Position numbers and translations under genes: made by a program. Below the pieces are notes generated by a model, which had not been told where the DNA came from, did not search any database, and saw only the letters and a list, made by a program, of their open reading frames with translations. Positions 6,964-14,514 of a stretch of 25,372 nt of DNA are shown here, piece by piece. Origin of the DNA: VFZS01 sp964353255 (GTDB lineage Bacteria > Acidobacteriota > Terriglobia > Bryobacterales > Bryobacteraceae); the NCBI GenBank assembly GCA_964353255.1, contig CAYGVJ010000075.1, positions 1 to 25,372 of the forward strand, in the 5' to 3' direction. How positions within the stretch are numbered: position 1 is the stretch's first letter; the number at the start of each line of letters is the position of its first letter.

Positions 6964-6990
6964 TAGGATGGTGTTTCGCCCCATAGGAGG
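6964..6990 (+). promoter_or_regulatory. Candidate -10 box and Shine-Dalgarno of parA
   Basis: TAGGAT (6964-6969) is a plausible -10. AGGAGG (6985-6990) is a full-strength ribosome binding site seven bases before TTG 6998 and fixes that codon as the parA start. A longer open frame reaching back to 6848 is not needed. Confidence 0.6.
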
Positions 6991-6997
6991 CTGCCGA

Positions 6998-7792
6998 TTG
7001 GGTAAAGTCATAGCCATCGCTAACCAGAAGGGGGGCGTCGGCAAGACCACTACGGCGATCAATCTGGGCGCCGCACTGGCGGCTAACGACCTCCATGTCT
7101 TGGTGATCGATTCCGATCCCCAGGGAAACTCCACGTCCGGGCTGGGAGTTGAGAAGTATCCCGAACAGCCTACGCTCTACGATGCCCTTCTGGGCGAGGT
7201 CGAACTCCAGGACATCGTGCATCCCACGAGCTTTGAGGGGCTGGAGTTGGTTCCCGCAGACAAGAACCTCGTGGGAGCAAACCTCGAACTAGTCGATGTC
7301 GAGCACAGGGAGCGCCGGCTTCGGGACAAGTTGGGCTCAATCCGCGATCGTTACCACTACATACTGGTTGACTGCCCGCCAGCCCTGGATCTGCTCACCC
7401 TCAACGCGCTGGTAGCTGCGGACTCGGTGCTCGTGCCCATCCAGTGCGAGTTCTTCGCGCTGGAGGGCGTTTCCGAACTCATGGACACCATCGACCGGGT
7501 CAGGGAGCACTACGGCCACCCGCTGAAGCTGGAGGGCATTCTCTTAACCATGTACGACGACAGGACGAACCTGGCCCGGCAAGTGGCGGCCGACCTCCGA
7601 GAGTTCTTCGGAGAGGAGGTGCTGGAGACCGTGATCCCGAGAAGCATACGTCTCGCCGAAGCGCCCAGCCACGGTCAACCCATTATTCTCTATGACTTAC
7701 GGTCAAGGGGTGCGGAGAGCTACATCCGGCTGGCCAAGGAGATACTCGACCATGACGAGGCCGTCAGACGGTCCGCGCAGGGCGCTGGGTAA
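6998..7792 (+). CDS. parA: Chromosome-partitioning ATPase ParA (Soj-like)
   Basis: ParA ATPases bind DNA non-specifically as ATP dimers and drive movement of ParB-parS complexes. The protein has the deviant Walker A ANQKGGVGKTTTAINLG near residues 9-25, the switch I region IDSDPQGNSTSGLG, and the Walker B ILVDCPPALDLLTLNAL. The later QCEFFALEGVSELM is also typical of Soj. TTG at 6998 gives 264 residues, normal for the chromosomal family, and is chosen for the AGGAGG seven bases upstream. The 3' end overlaps parB by 41 bp. Context (mnmG, rsmG, parS, parB) is the classical chromosomal par locus. Confidence 0.96.
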   Translation: MGKVIAIANQKGGVGKTTTAINLGAALAANDLHVLVIDSDPQGNSTSGLGVEKYPEQPTLYDALLGEVELQDIVHPTSFEGLELVPADKNLVGANLELVDVEHRERRLRDKLGSIRDRYHYILVDCPPALDLLTLNALVAADSVLVPIQCEFFALEGVSELMDTIDRVREHYGHPLKLEGILLTMYDDRTNLARQVAADLREFFGEEVLETVIPRSIRLAEAPSHGQPIILYDLRSRGAESYIRLAKEILDHDEAVRRSAQGAG

Positions 7793-8657
7793 GGGGCTGG
7801 GCGCACTACTCGGGAACCGCGCCCCCGCGACACCCCAGACCCCAGTTCCGCCCCCGCCATCCGGGGGTCCAGTCATGGCGCATCTGCCGGTGGACTCCAT
7901 CGATCCAAATCCCGTCCAGCCCCGGGGCGTGTTCGACCCGGAGCGCTTGGCGGAACTGGCGCAATCGCTGAAGGCGAGCGGCATGCTCATGCCTCTCCTG
8001 GTGCGGCGGCGAGGCGACCGGTACCAACTCGTGGCAGGCGAGCGGCGGTGGCGAGCCGCGAAGTTGGCGAGACTGGCGGAGGTGCCCGCGCTGATTCAAG
8101 AGGTTGCCGACGACCGGCTGCTCGAGACCACTCTCATAGAGAACATCCAGCGGGAGGATCTCAACTCCATCGAGGCCGCCCAGGCATTCGACCGGCTGTC
8201 GCGCGAGTTCGGGCTAAACCACGAAGAGATCGGCCGGCGCACGGGAAAAGACCGCACCACAATCACGAACCTGCTGAGACTGCTGAACCTGCCGGCGGAT
8301 GTTCAGCAGCTTGTCGCCGAGCGTCGCCTCTCGGCGGGACACGCCCGGGCGATCCTCGGACTGCCGAATGAGAACCTCCAGCGGCAGGTGGCGGAAAAAG
8401 CGGTCTCGCAGGGCCTCTCGGTGCGGCAGGTGGAGAGGTTGGTGCGGCGGATAACCGCCACCCGGGAGCCGAAGGCGCCCGAAGAAGTCCTCGAGGATCC
8501 CAACACTAAGGCAGCGATCGAGGAACTGGAGCGGGTGCTCGGGACACGAGTACGGATCGTGGCGAAGGACGAGCAGCGCGGGCGGATCGAGATCGAGTAC
8601 TACTCGCCGGAGGACCTTCAGCGTATCTACGCGATCATCGTGAGCGAATCGGGCTGA
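7752..8657 (+). CDS. parB: Chromosome-partitioning protein ParB (Spo0J-like CTPase)
   Basis: ParB loads at parS and slides as a CTP-dependent clamp, recruiting ParA and often SMC. The 301-residue protein opens with the ParA-stimulating patch RRALGKGLGALLG, then a proline-rich linker. The CTP-binding/partition domain contains LVAGERRWRAAKLA and TTLIENIQREDLNSIEAA. A helix-turn-helix follows (NHEEIGRRTGKDRTTITNLLRL), and the C-terminal dimer domain ends YAIIVSESG. The start is ATG 7752 with AAGGAGA upstream, inside the last 41 bp of parA. All motifs appear intact. Confidence 0.96.
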   Translation: MTRPSDGPRRALGKGLGALLGNRAPATPQTPVPPPPSGGPVMAHLPVDSIDPNPVQPRGVFDPERLAELAQSLKASGMLMPLLVRRRGDRYQLVAGERRWRAAKLARLAEVPALIQEVADDRLLETTLIENIQREDLNSIEAAQAFDRLSREFGLNHEEIGRRTGKDRTTITNLLRLLNLPADVQQLVAERRLSAGHARAILGLPNENLQRQVAEKAVSQGLSVRQVERLVRRITATREPKAPEEVLEDPNTKAAIEELERVLGTRVRIVAKDEQRGRIEIEYYSPEDLQRIYAIIVSESG

Positions 8658-8665
8658 GGGAGCGG

Positions 8666-8742
8666 TGGTGCCGGCGGCTGGGCTCGAACCAGCGACCTTG
8701 GGATTATGAGACCCACGCTCTAACCACCTGAGCTACGCCGGC
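8666..8742 (-). tRNA. tRNA-Met (CAU), elongator type
   Basis: The minus strand folds as a full cloverleaf. The acceptor is GCCGGCG/CGCCGGC and the D stem GCTC/GAGC. The anticodon loop is CTCATAA with anticodon CAT, and the T stem is GCTGG/CCAGC with loop TTCGAGC. The 3' ACCA is encoded. The fully paired first acceptor pair (G-C) argues against initiator tRNA. A tRNA-Ile with lysidine-modified CAU cannot be wholly excluded, but the sequence resembles elongator Met. It ends nine bases from the convergent parB stop. Confidence 0.93.
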
Positions 8743-8753
8743 CTGCATTCCCA

Positions 8754-8759
8754 ATTGTA
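8754..8759 (-). promoter_or_regulatory. Candidate -10 box of the tRNA-Met gene
   Basis: The minus strand reads TACAAT 11 bases before the tRNA 5' end. No clear -35 hexamer is seen at 17 bases. Confidence 0.4.
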
Positions 8760-8788
8760 GCCTAGCGACGCAGGGCCTGCGCACCAAA

Positions 8789-8808
8789 CACAGACTGGAA
8801 AGTCTGTG
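8789..8808. repeat. Perfect hairpin, possible dispersed repeat element
   Basis: CACAGACT and AGTCTGTG are perfect eight-base arms around GGAA. It lies in the spacer between tRNA-Met and the Wzt-type gene. The compact palindrome with a GTGCCAC flank looks like a REP-type unit, but only one copy occurs here. There is no T-run for a terminator. Confidence 0.5.
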
Positions 8809-8865
8809 CCACTGATTTGACTCGACTGCTACCGTTCAGTAGAGTCGTCTTGAAGAGAGCACGCC

Positions 8866-10158
8866 GTGAATGCAGTGGAATTCGCCGAGGTCTCGAAGAG
8901 TTACGCGGTGTACGAGTCGCCGGGAGACCGCCTGAAGGAGCTGGTGACGTTGAACCGGCGCCGCTTTCACCGGGATTTCTGGGCGCTCCGGGACCTGACC
9001 TTCGAGGTCCGCAAAGGCGAGACCTTCTGCATCATAGGCGAGAACGGCTCCGGGAAGAGCACGCTGCTACAGTGCGTGGCGGGGATTCTCCAGCCCACCG
9101 AGGGCACGGTCAAGGCCAACGGCCGGGTATCGGCTCTGCTGGAGCTGGGCTCAGGCTTCAATCTGGAATTCAGCGGCCGGGACAACGTATACCTCAACGG
9201 CGCGATCCTGGGTTTCTCGACCGCCGACATCGACCGAAAGTACAAGGAGATCGAGCAGTTCGCCGAGATCGGCGATTTCATCAACCGGCCGGTTAAGACC
9301 TATTCGAGCGGCATGGTGGTGCGATTGGCGTTTGCCGTCGCCATCCACGTGGACCCGGAGATCCTGCTGGTGGACGAAGCGCTGGCCGTCGGGGACATCT
9401 ACTTCCGCCAGCGCTGCATGCGGAAGGTGCACGAGCTGCGCTCCCGCGGCATCACCATTCTGTTCGTCTCTCACGCGATCGGAGACGTGAAAGCGATCGG
9501 CGACCGGACGTTGTGGCTCGAGGAAGGCCGCATGAAGGAGCTGGGGCAGACTGACCTGGTTGCAGCCAAGTACCTGGCCGCGATGGTGGAGAAGGATTCC
9601 GCGTACCTCACTCTCAGCCGGCGCCCGCGCCCGGAGCGGACGGTGGAGCGCGCGACGGCGCCGGAGGTCGTCGAGCGCATCCCCAACATCGATCACCGGC
9701 ACGGAGACGGGCGAGCGGAAGTCATCGGCATCGCGGTCATGGATGCTTACGGCCGCCCGGTGCAGCTTCTGGAGCCGTCATCCCGCATCGTGGTACGAAT
9801 CAGCGTGCGGGCCCACGAGGAGATCTCGCTGCCGATCATCGGCTTCATGCTGCGGAATCACCTGGGGATGGACTTCTCGGGCACGAACACGGCGCGGGAG
9901 GGCATCGACGTCCCGGCGATGATGCCCGGTGACGTGCACACGGTGGATTTCCACGTCGATCTGCCCGAGTTGTACCCCGGCTCGTTCTCTTTCTCGCCGG
10001 CTATCGCCGACGGAACGCTATACAGCTACCGGATGTGCGACTGGATCGACAACGCTGTCACGGTTCAGATGGGGCACGCCGACGCTGAAGTCTACGGCTT
10101 CCTGCACCTGCCCTGCCGCGTAGAGCTGAACAGCCGCCTGGAGAGGAAGCTTGATTGA
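8866..10158 (+). CDS. wzt: Polysaccharide ABC exporter ATPase with C-terminal carbohydrate-binding domain (Wzt-like)
   Basis: The 430-residue protein has an ABC ATPase (about 1-245): Walker A GENGSGKST (58-66), signature YSSGM (146-150), Walker B ILLVDE (166-171) and the H-loop histidine 203. The LELGSGFNLEFSGRDNVYLNG stretch is typical of Wzt/TagH-type exporters. Residues about 270-425 (VIGIAVMDAYGRPV... GFMLRNHLGMDFSGTNT ... LPELYPGSFSFSPAI) match the Wzt C-terminal domain, which in O-antigen systems recognises the modified non-reducing end of the glycan. The partner is a membrane permease (Wzm); none is encoded in this window. The start is GTG 8866 with only a weak purine-rich site upstream. 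The 3' end overlaps the next gene by 8 bp, so the two are coupled. Confidence 0.92.
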   Translation: MNAVEFAEVSKSYAVYESPGDRLKELVTLNRRRFHRDFWALRDLTFEVRKGETFCIIGENGSGKSTLLQCVAGILQPTEGTVKANGRVSALLELGSGFNLEFSGRDNVYLNGAILGFSTADIDRKYKEIEQFAEIGDFINRPVKTYSSGMVVRLAFAVAIHVDPEILLVDEALAVGDIYFRQRCMRKVHELRSRGITILFVSHAIGDVKAIGDRTLWLEEGRMKELGQTDLVAAKYLAAMVEKDSAYLTLSRRPRPERTVERATAPEVVERIPNIDHRHGDGRAEVIGIAVMDAYGRPVQLLEPSSRIVVRISVRAHEEISLPIIGFMLRNHLGMDFSGTNTAREGIDVPAMMPGDVHTVDFHVDLPELYPGSFSFSPAIADGTLYSYRMCDWIDNAVTVQMGHADAEVYGFLHLPCRVELNSRLERKLD

Positions 10159-11401
10159 ATTCACCGGCGAGCGAGTGGTCCCGGGCCAAGTGGGCGAGGA
10201 CCTGTGGAACCAGCACGTGGCCCGCTACACGTTTGCCGCGCGCTTCGCCAAGGGCCGCCGGGCGCTCGATGCCGGATGCGGTTCCGGGTACGGCTCGGCG
10301 CGGCTGGCCATGGAAGCCTTGCGGGTCGTGGCGGTGGATATTTCCGCCGAGGCCATAGACTACGCGCGCCAGCACTACGCGATGCCGAACCTGCGGTTCC
10401 TGCGGGCCTCCTGCACGCAATTGCCGCTGGGCGAGGCGAGCCTGGATCTGGCAGTGGCTTTTGAAGTCATAGAGCACCTTCAGGACTGGCCGGCGTTCCT
10501 GGAGGAGATGCGCCGGGTGACAGCTCCGGACGGGTTGTTCATCGTCTCGACTCCCAACCAGGCCTACTACGGCGCCTCGCGGGGCCATGCGGAGCCCAAT
10601 CCGCACCACGTGCACGAGTTCGACTTCCAGGAATTCCGCCAGGAGCTGAGGAAGCGTTTCCCGTATGTGACCATAGCCTTGCAGAACCACGCCGAGGGGC
10701 TGCTCTTCCAGCCGCCTCAAGTATTCTCGCAAGCTGAGGCACACGTGGAAGGCAGTGCCGGCACCCCGGAGGAGTCGCACTTCTTCATCGCGCTTTGCTC
10801 CAAGGCCGCCCCGGTCGAGTTCCGCACCCTGGTCTATGTTCCCAGAGCGGCCAACATTTTGCGGGAGCGCGAGCTGCACATTCAGAGGCTCGAAGGAGAA
10901 CTGGAGGAGAAGAACCGGTGGCTGGCCGAGGCCTTGGCGGACCGACAAAAGCTGGTGGAAATGTTCCGGCAGCAGAACGAGGAACTTGAGCGCCAGAACC
11001 AGTGGGCCAAGGAACTGGACGCCCAGCTCACCTCGGCCAGGGAACGCGTCGTAGCCCTCCAGCAGGAGCTGGCCGAGCACCAGGCTGCGGCGCGGGAGGT
11101 GGCGGCCGGCTACGAGGCCAAGGTGCAGGAACTGGACGAGGAAGTCCGCAAGCGGACGGAGTGGGCGCTGGAGACGGAACGACGTTTGACGACCGAACTG
11201 ACGGCGAGGTGCCAGGAACTGGCCGAATGCGTGCGGCTGCTGGACACCGCCGAGGCAACCGTGGAAGAGCGTACGTGGTGGGGGCAGCGTCTGGAGGCGG
11301 AACTGAGGGAGGCGGAGACCCAGTTGAGCATGGCTCGAGCATCTCGCTGGCTGAGGCTGGGGCGGGCCCTGGGGTTGGGCCCACGGCTGGGTGACAGGTG
11401 A
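10151..11401 (+). CDS. SAM-dependent methyltransferase with long C-terminal coiled coil (possible glycan chain terminator)
   Basis: Residues 1-225 form a class I methyltransferase: ALDAGCGSGYGSARLA (38-53) binds SAM, AVDIS (61-65) supplies the acidic residue, and EVIEHLQDWPAFLEEMRRV follows. The start MIEFTGERVVPG is common in methyltransferases of glycan loci. Residues about 235-395 are a continuous heptad-rich coiled coil with four tryptophan-centred motifs (W257, W285, W338, W376-377). The TTG start (10151) follows GGAGAGGAAGC and overlaps the Wzt gene by 8 bp. Methyltransferase plus coiled coil beside a Wzt with binding tail resembles WbdD of O9a O-antigen, whose coiled coil sets chain length. 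No kinase domain is seen, so methyl capping alone is inferred. Glycan-unrelated methylation is the alternative. Confidence 0.88.
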   Translation: MIEFTGERVVPGQVGEDLWNQHVARYTFAARFAKGRRALDAGCGSGYGSARLAMEALRVVAVDISAEAIDYARQHYAMPNLRFLRASCTQLPLGEASLDLAVAFEVIEHLQDWPAFLEEMRRVTAPDGLFIVSTPNQAYYGASRGHAEPNPHHVHEFDFQEFRQELRKRFPYVTIALQNHAEGLLFQPPQVFSQAEAHVEGSAGTPEESHFFIALCSKAAPVEFRTLVYVPRAANILRERELHIQRLEGELEEKNRWLAEALADRQKLVEMFRQQNEELERQNQWAKELDAQLTSARERVVALQQELAEHQAAAREVAAGYEAKVQELDEEVRKRTEWALETERRLTTELTARCQELAECVRLLDTAEATVEERTWWGQRLEAELREAETQLSMARASRWLRLGRALGLGPRLGDR

Positions 11402-13757
11402 GATGCAGCGGCTACGGCGCATTCTGCTGGGTCTGCCCCTGCTGCTGACCTCGCCCCTGCTGATTTTGGGCGCGCTCATGGCCCTGGCTCTGGCCGACGC
11501 CGGCTGGTGGCTGTTCGGGCGCAGGCGGTCCCCGGCGGCTCCGGCAGATCCTCCGTCGCGTAACACTGCCAGCGTGGTAATCCCGAACTGGAACGGGCGC
11601 GAGCTGCTGGCCAGAAACCTGCCCTCAGTGGTGGCCGCCCTCGCCAGCAAACCGGCCAACGAGATCATCGTAGTGGACAACGGGTCCTCGGACGGCAGCG
11701 CCGAGTTCCTGCGGGCCAGCTTCCCTCGGGTGAAGGTCGTGGCGCTCACAGAGAACCTGGGCTTCGGCGAGGGCGCCAACGCGGGCTTTCGCGCGGCCGC
11801 GAACGACATTGTCGTGCTGCTCAACAACGACATGCGAGTCGAGGAGGGCTTCCTGGAGCCGCTGCTTGAAGGCTTCGCGGACGGTGAAGTGTTCGCCGTC
11901 GCCTGCCAGATTTTCTTCAGCGACCCGGCGCGCAAACGTGAGGAGACGGGGCTGACGGAGGCCCGGTGGGAAAACGGCCTGCTGCGAGTGCGGCACCGCA
12001 TTGACCCCGGCGTGACGGACCTTTACCCGTGCTTTTACGGAGGCGGCGGATCCTGCGCCTTCAATCGGCGGCATTTTCTGGAAATGGGAGGATTCGACCC
12101 GCTATTCAAGCCGTTCTACCTGGAAGACACGGAGCTGGGCTTCAGGGCGTGGAAGCGGGGCTGGAAGGTGTTCTACCAGCCGAGGAGCGTGGTGCGCCAC
12201 GAGCATCGCGGGACGATCGGAAAGCACTTCGGCGAAGAAGAAATTCAGGCGGTTTACAAGACTAATTTCATTCTATTTGCGTGGAAAAACATTCACGAAT
12301 GGCGGCGGCTGCTGCCGCATTTCGGGTTCGTGTATGGGGACGCGCTGGTGAGCCTGCTGTTCGGGGACTCGCCGGAGCGAGTGAACCTGCGGGGCCTGTG
12401 GCGAGCGTTCCGGCGGTTGCCGCGGGCGTTGCGGTCGCGGTGGAGGGCGCGCGCGCTGGCCACTATCAGCGACAGCGAAGCGTTCCTGCGGCCGCGGGGC
12501 GGGTACTTCCGCGACCGCTTCGGGGACCTGCCCGCGCCGGGTGACGACGACCGGCTGAGCGTGCTGTTCGTCTCGCCGTATCCCATCTGCCCACCGGTGC
12601 ACGGTGGCGGGGTGTTCATGAAAGCGACGGTGGAGGAGCTGGCGCGGCTGTGCGAGCTGCACTTGATCGTGCTGCTGGATCACCCGGAGGAGCGGGAGGC
12701 GCACGCGGAACTGGTCGAGCGCTGCGCCTCAGCCGAGTTCCTGGTGAGAATGACGGGGCAGCCCAAAGCCTTCGGGTCTATCGTGCCCCACGCCGTCCGC
12801 GAGTTCGCCAACGCGGACCTGGACTGGCTGATTCACCGGCAGCTCTACACGCGGCAGATCGACGTGCTCCAACTCGAGTACACGCCGCTGGGGCAGTATG
12901 CGGGGGGCTACCGGAGGCTGGCCTCGATTCTGTTCGAGCATGACATCTACTTTCAGTCGATCGGGCGGGCGCTCAAGGAGCCGCACGGCGCGCTGTGGAA
13001 GCTGAAGGCCTCGATCGAGTACCTGCGCGCGCTGCGTTACGAGATGCGGCTGCTGCCCCGGTTGGACCGCATTCAGGTGTGCAGCCGGGAGAACGGGGAC
13101 TACCTGCTGGAGTTCCTGCCCAGACTGGGCGGGCGGGTGGAGGCCGGGTTGCGCGCTTGTGTGGACACCTCGCAGTACCGCTTCTGCCCGGACGGGCGTG
13201 AAGCCGGCACCATGCTGTTCCTGGGCAGCTTCCGCCACACGCCCAACCAGGCCGCGCTGAACTGGTTCGCGCAGGAGGTCTTGCCACGGGTTCTTTCGCG
13301 CCGTCCGGACGCGCGACTCGTGGTGGTCGGCTCGGACCCGCCTCCGCGCCACGCGCTCCCCGACACTGCTGGCATCGAGCTGCGCGGTTTCGTGGAAGAC
13401 GTTCGGGAACCGCTCGGGCGCTACGCGGTGTTCGTGTGCCCGATTCTGAGCGGCTCCGGGGTAAGAGTGAAGTTGCTGGAAGCCTTTGCCGCCGGCATCC
13501 CGGTGGTGTCCACGCGACTGGGGGCGGAGGGCCTGGGCAGCCAGGATGGGGAGTTCTGCGCGCTGGCCGACGAGCCGGCGGGCTTTGCGGCCAAGATCCT
13601 GGAGCTGTTCGAGCAGCCGGAGCAGGCCCGCGCGATGGCCGAGCGGTCACGGCGCGAGGTGGTCGAGAACTGGGACGCCGCGGCGCTGACGCGAAGGCTG
13701 GTGGAAAGCTACCGGGGGGTAGTGCGGGAGAAGCGAGTGGTGCGGGGCGGTCACTGA
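11391..13757 (+). CDS. Fused GT2-GT4 glycosyltransferase with N-terminal hydrophobic segment
   Basis: The 788-residue protein joins two transferases. A hydrophobic segment (about 10-42, ILLGLPLLLTSPLLILGALM) probably anchors it. Residues about 60-330 are GT2: SVVIPNWNGRELL, IVVDNGSSDGSAEF, ENLGFGEGANAGF and the metal site LLNNDM, with the later FYLEDTELGFRAWKRGW acceptor loop. Residues about 388-780 are GT4 (GT-B): LFVSPYPICPPVHGGG at the start, FLGSFRHTPNQAALNWF near 610, and the donor-site SGSGVRVKLLEAFAAGIPVVST. Such fusions add two consecutive sugars. GTG 11391 overlaps the previous gene by 11 bp; ATG 11403 (in frame) is an equally good start. Sugars cannot be told from sequence. Confidence 0.92.
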   Translation: MTGEMQRLRRILLGLPLLLTSPLLILGALMALALADAGWWLFGRRRSPAAPADPPSRNTASVVIPNWNGRELLARNLPSVVAALASKPANEIIVVDNGSSDGSAEFLRASFPRVKVVALTENLGFGEGANAGFRAAANDIVVLLNNDMRVEEGFLEPLLEGFADGEVFAVACQIFFSDPARKREETGLTEARWENGLLRVRHRIDPGVTDLYPCFYGGGGSCAFNRRHFLEMGGFDPLFKPFYLEDTELGFRAWKRGWKVFYQPRSVVRHEHRGTIGKHFGEEEIQAVYKTNFILFAWKNIHEWRRLLPHFGFVYGDALVSLLFGDSPERVNLRGLWRAFRRLPRALRSRWRARALATISDSEAFLRPRGGYFRDRFGDLPAPGDDDRLSVLFVSPYPICPPVHGGGVFMKATVEELARLCELHLIVLLDHPEEREAHAELVERCASAEFLVRMTGQPKAFGSIVPHAVREFANADLDWLIHRQLYTRQIDVLQLEYTPLGQYAGGYRRLASILFEHDIYFQSIGRALKEPHGALWKLKASIEYLRALRYEMRLLPRLDRIQVCSRENGDYLLEFLPRLGGRVEAGLRACVDTSQYRFCPDGREAGTMLFLGSFRHTPNQAALNWFAQEVLPRVLSRRPDARLVVVGSDPPPRHALPDTAGIELRGFVEDVREPLGRYAVFVCPILSGSGVRVKLLEAFAAGIPVVSTRLGAEGLGSQDGEFCALADEPAGFAAKILELFEQPEQARAMAERSRREVVENWDAAALTRRLVESYRGVVREKRVVRGGH

Positions 13758-13769
13758 TGCAGAAGATGC

Positions 13770-13780
13770 TATCATGGAGG
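13770..13780 (+). promoter_or_regulatory. -10-like box and ribosome binding site of the second VapBC pair
   Basis: TATCAT (13770-13775) is directly followed by GGAGG (13776-13780), four bases before ATG 13785. Flanking GATGC (13765-13769) and GCATC (13779-13783) are inverted repeats that could serve the RHH antitoxin as operator half-sites. A gap of only 27 bp separates this pair from the glycosyltransferase gene, so read-through is also likely. Confidence 0.4.
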
Positions 13781-13784
13781 CATC

Positions 13785-14036
13785 ATGAGCATCAGGACGA
13801 CCGTCACCCTGGATGAGGATGTCTTCGAGCGGTTGAAGGAAGCCAGCCGTGCCCAGGGCATCCCGTTTCGCCAGGCCCTGAACAACACTCTCCGGGTGGG
13901 GCTGCTCGCCAAAGAGGAACCTGCCGCGCCCCGGAAGTTCCGCATTGAGCCGCGGCACATGGGGGTGCGCCCGGGCCTCAACTACGACAACGTGTCGGCG
14001 CTGCTGGAGCTGGCGGAAGGGGAGAACTACCGGTGA
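13785..14036 (+). CDS. vapB: Ribbon-helix-helix antitoxin of VapB type
   Basis: The 83-residue protein starts MSIRTTVTLDEDVFERLKEA, a ribbon-helix-helix strand and helix, followed by QGIPFRQALNNTLRVGL. The C-terminal tail (HMGVRPGLNYDNVSALLELAEG) is the toxin-binding part common to RHH antitoxins paired with PIN proteins of the TIGR00028 group. GGAGG precedes the ATG with a four-base spacer. It shares a GTGA overlap with the PIN gene. It is not related in sequence to the Phd-type antitoxin at 679-960, so the two modules are independent acquisitions. Autorepression by the VapBC complex is expected from the family. Confidence 0.9.
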   Translation: MSIRTTVTLDEDVFERLKEASRAQGIPFRQALNNTLRVGLLAKEEPAAPRKFRIEPRHMGVRPGLNYDNVSALLELAEGENYR

Positions 14037-14479
14037 CTGTGCTCGACGCGAACATCCTGCTTTACGCCTACAACGCCGACGCGCCGGAGCACGAGCGAGC
14101 GCGGGGCTGGCTGAAATCGTTGTTTGCGGGTCCGGAATGGATCGGCCTACCCTGGCTGACACTCTGGGCTTTCCTGCGGATCTCCACCAACCCGCGTTTG
14201 TTCCCTCGGCCATTGCGGGCCGAGGAAGCGTTCCAGATTCTGCGCGGCTGGCTGCGATTGCCCAGGGTGCGTGTGATCGAGCCCGGTCCTCGCCATCCGG
14301 AGCTTCTGGAGCGCCTGGCGACCGAGAACCAGGCGGCGGGCGCCCTGTTGACGGATGCGGCCCTGGCAGCACTGGCTTTCGAGCAGGGGGCGGTCCTCGC
14401 CTCGACGGACCGGGACTTCAGCCGGTTTGTCGGCCTTCGGTGGGTGAACCCGCTGGAGGCGGGGGAGAGAAGTCAGTAA
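14033..14479 (+). CDS. vapC: PIN-domain toxin, VapC (TIGR00028-like)
   Basis: The 148 residues begin MTVLDANILLYAYN with the first catalytic aspartate D5. The middle, WAFLRISTNPRLFPRPL, is the signature of the TIGR00028 PIN subfamily. LLTDAALAALAFEQGAVLAS gives D108, and STDRDFSRF gives D126 and D128. The usual mid-protein glutamate is not obvious (LPWLTLWAFLRI), which is common in this subgroup. GTG 14033 overlaps the antitoxin stop in GTGA, so translation is coupled. The family cleaves tRNA or rRNA; the target is unknown. Length is normal and no damage is seen. Confidence 0.9.
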   Translation: MTVLDANILLYAYNADAPEHERARGWLKSLFAGPEWIGLPWLTLWAFLRISTNPRLFPRPLRAEEAFQILRGWLRLPRVRVIEPGPRHPELLERLATENQAAGALLTDAALAALAFEQGAVLASTDRDFSRFVGLRWVNPLEAGERSQ

Positions 14480-14514
14480 GCAGGAGGCAGGACTAAAGTA
14501 AGAAGACCACGGAC

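Noticed and set aside
6848..6997. N-terminal extension of parA
   Set aside because: It overlaps rsmG and parS and is not ParA-like; AGGAGG before TTG 6998 explains the start.
10058..12001. 647-codon open frame on the minus strand
   Set aside because: It is antisense to the methyltransferase and fused glycosyltransferase genes, both with clear motifs, and has no recognisable domain.
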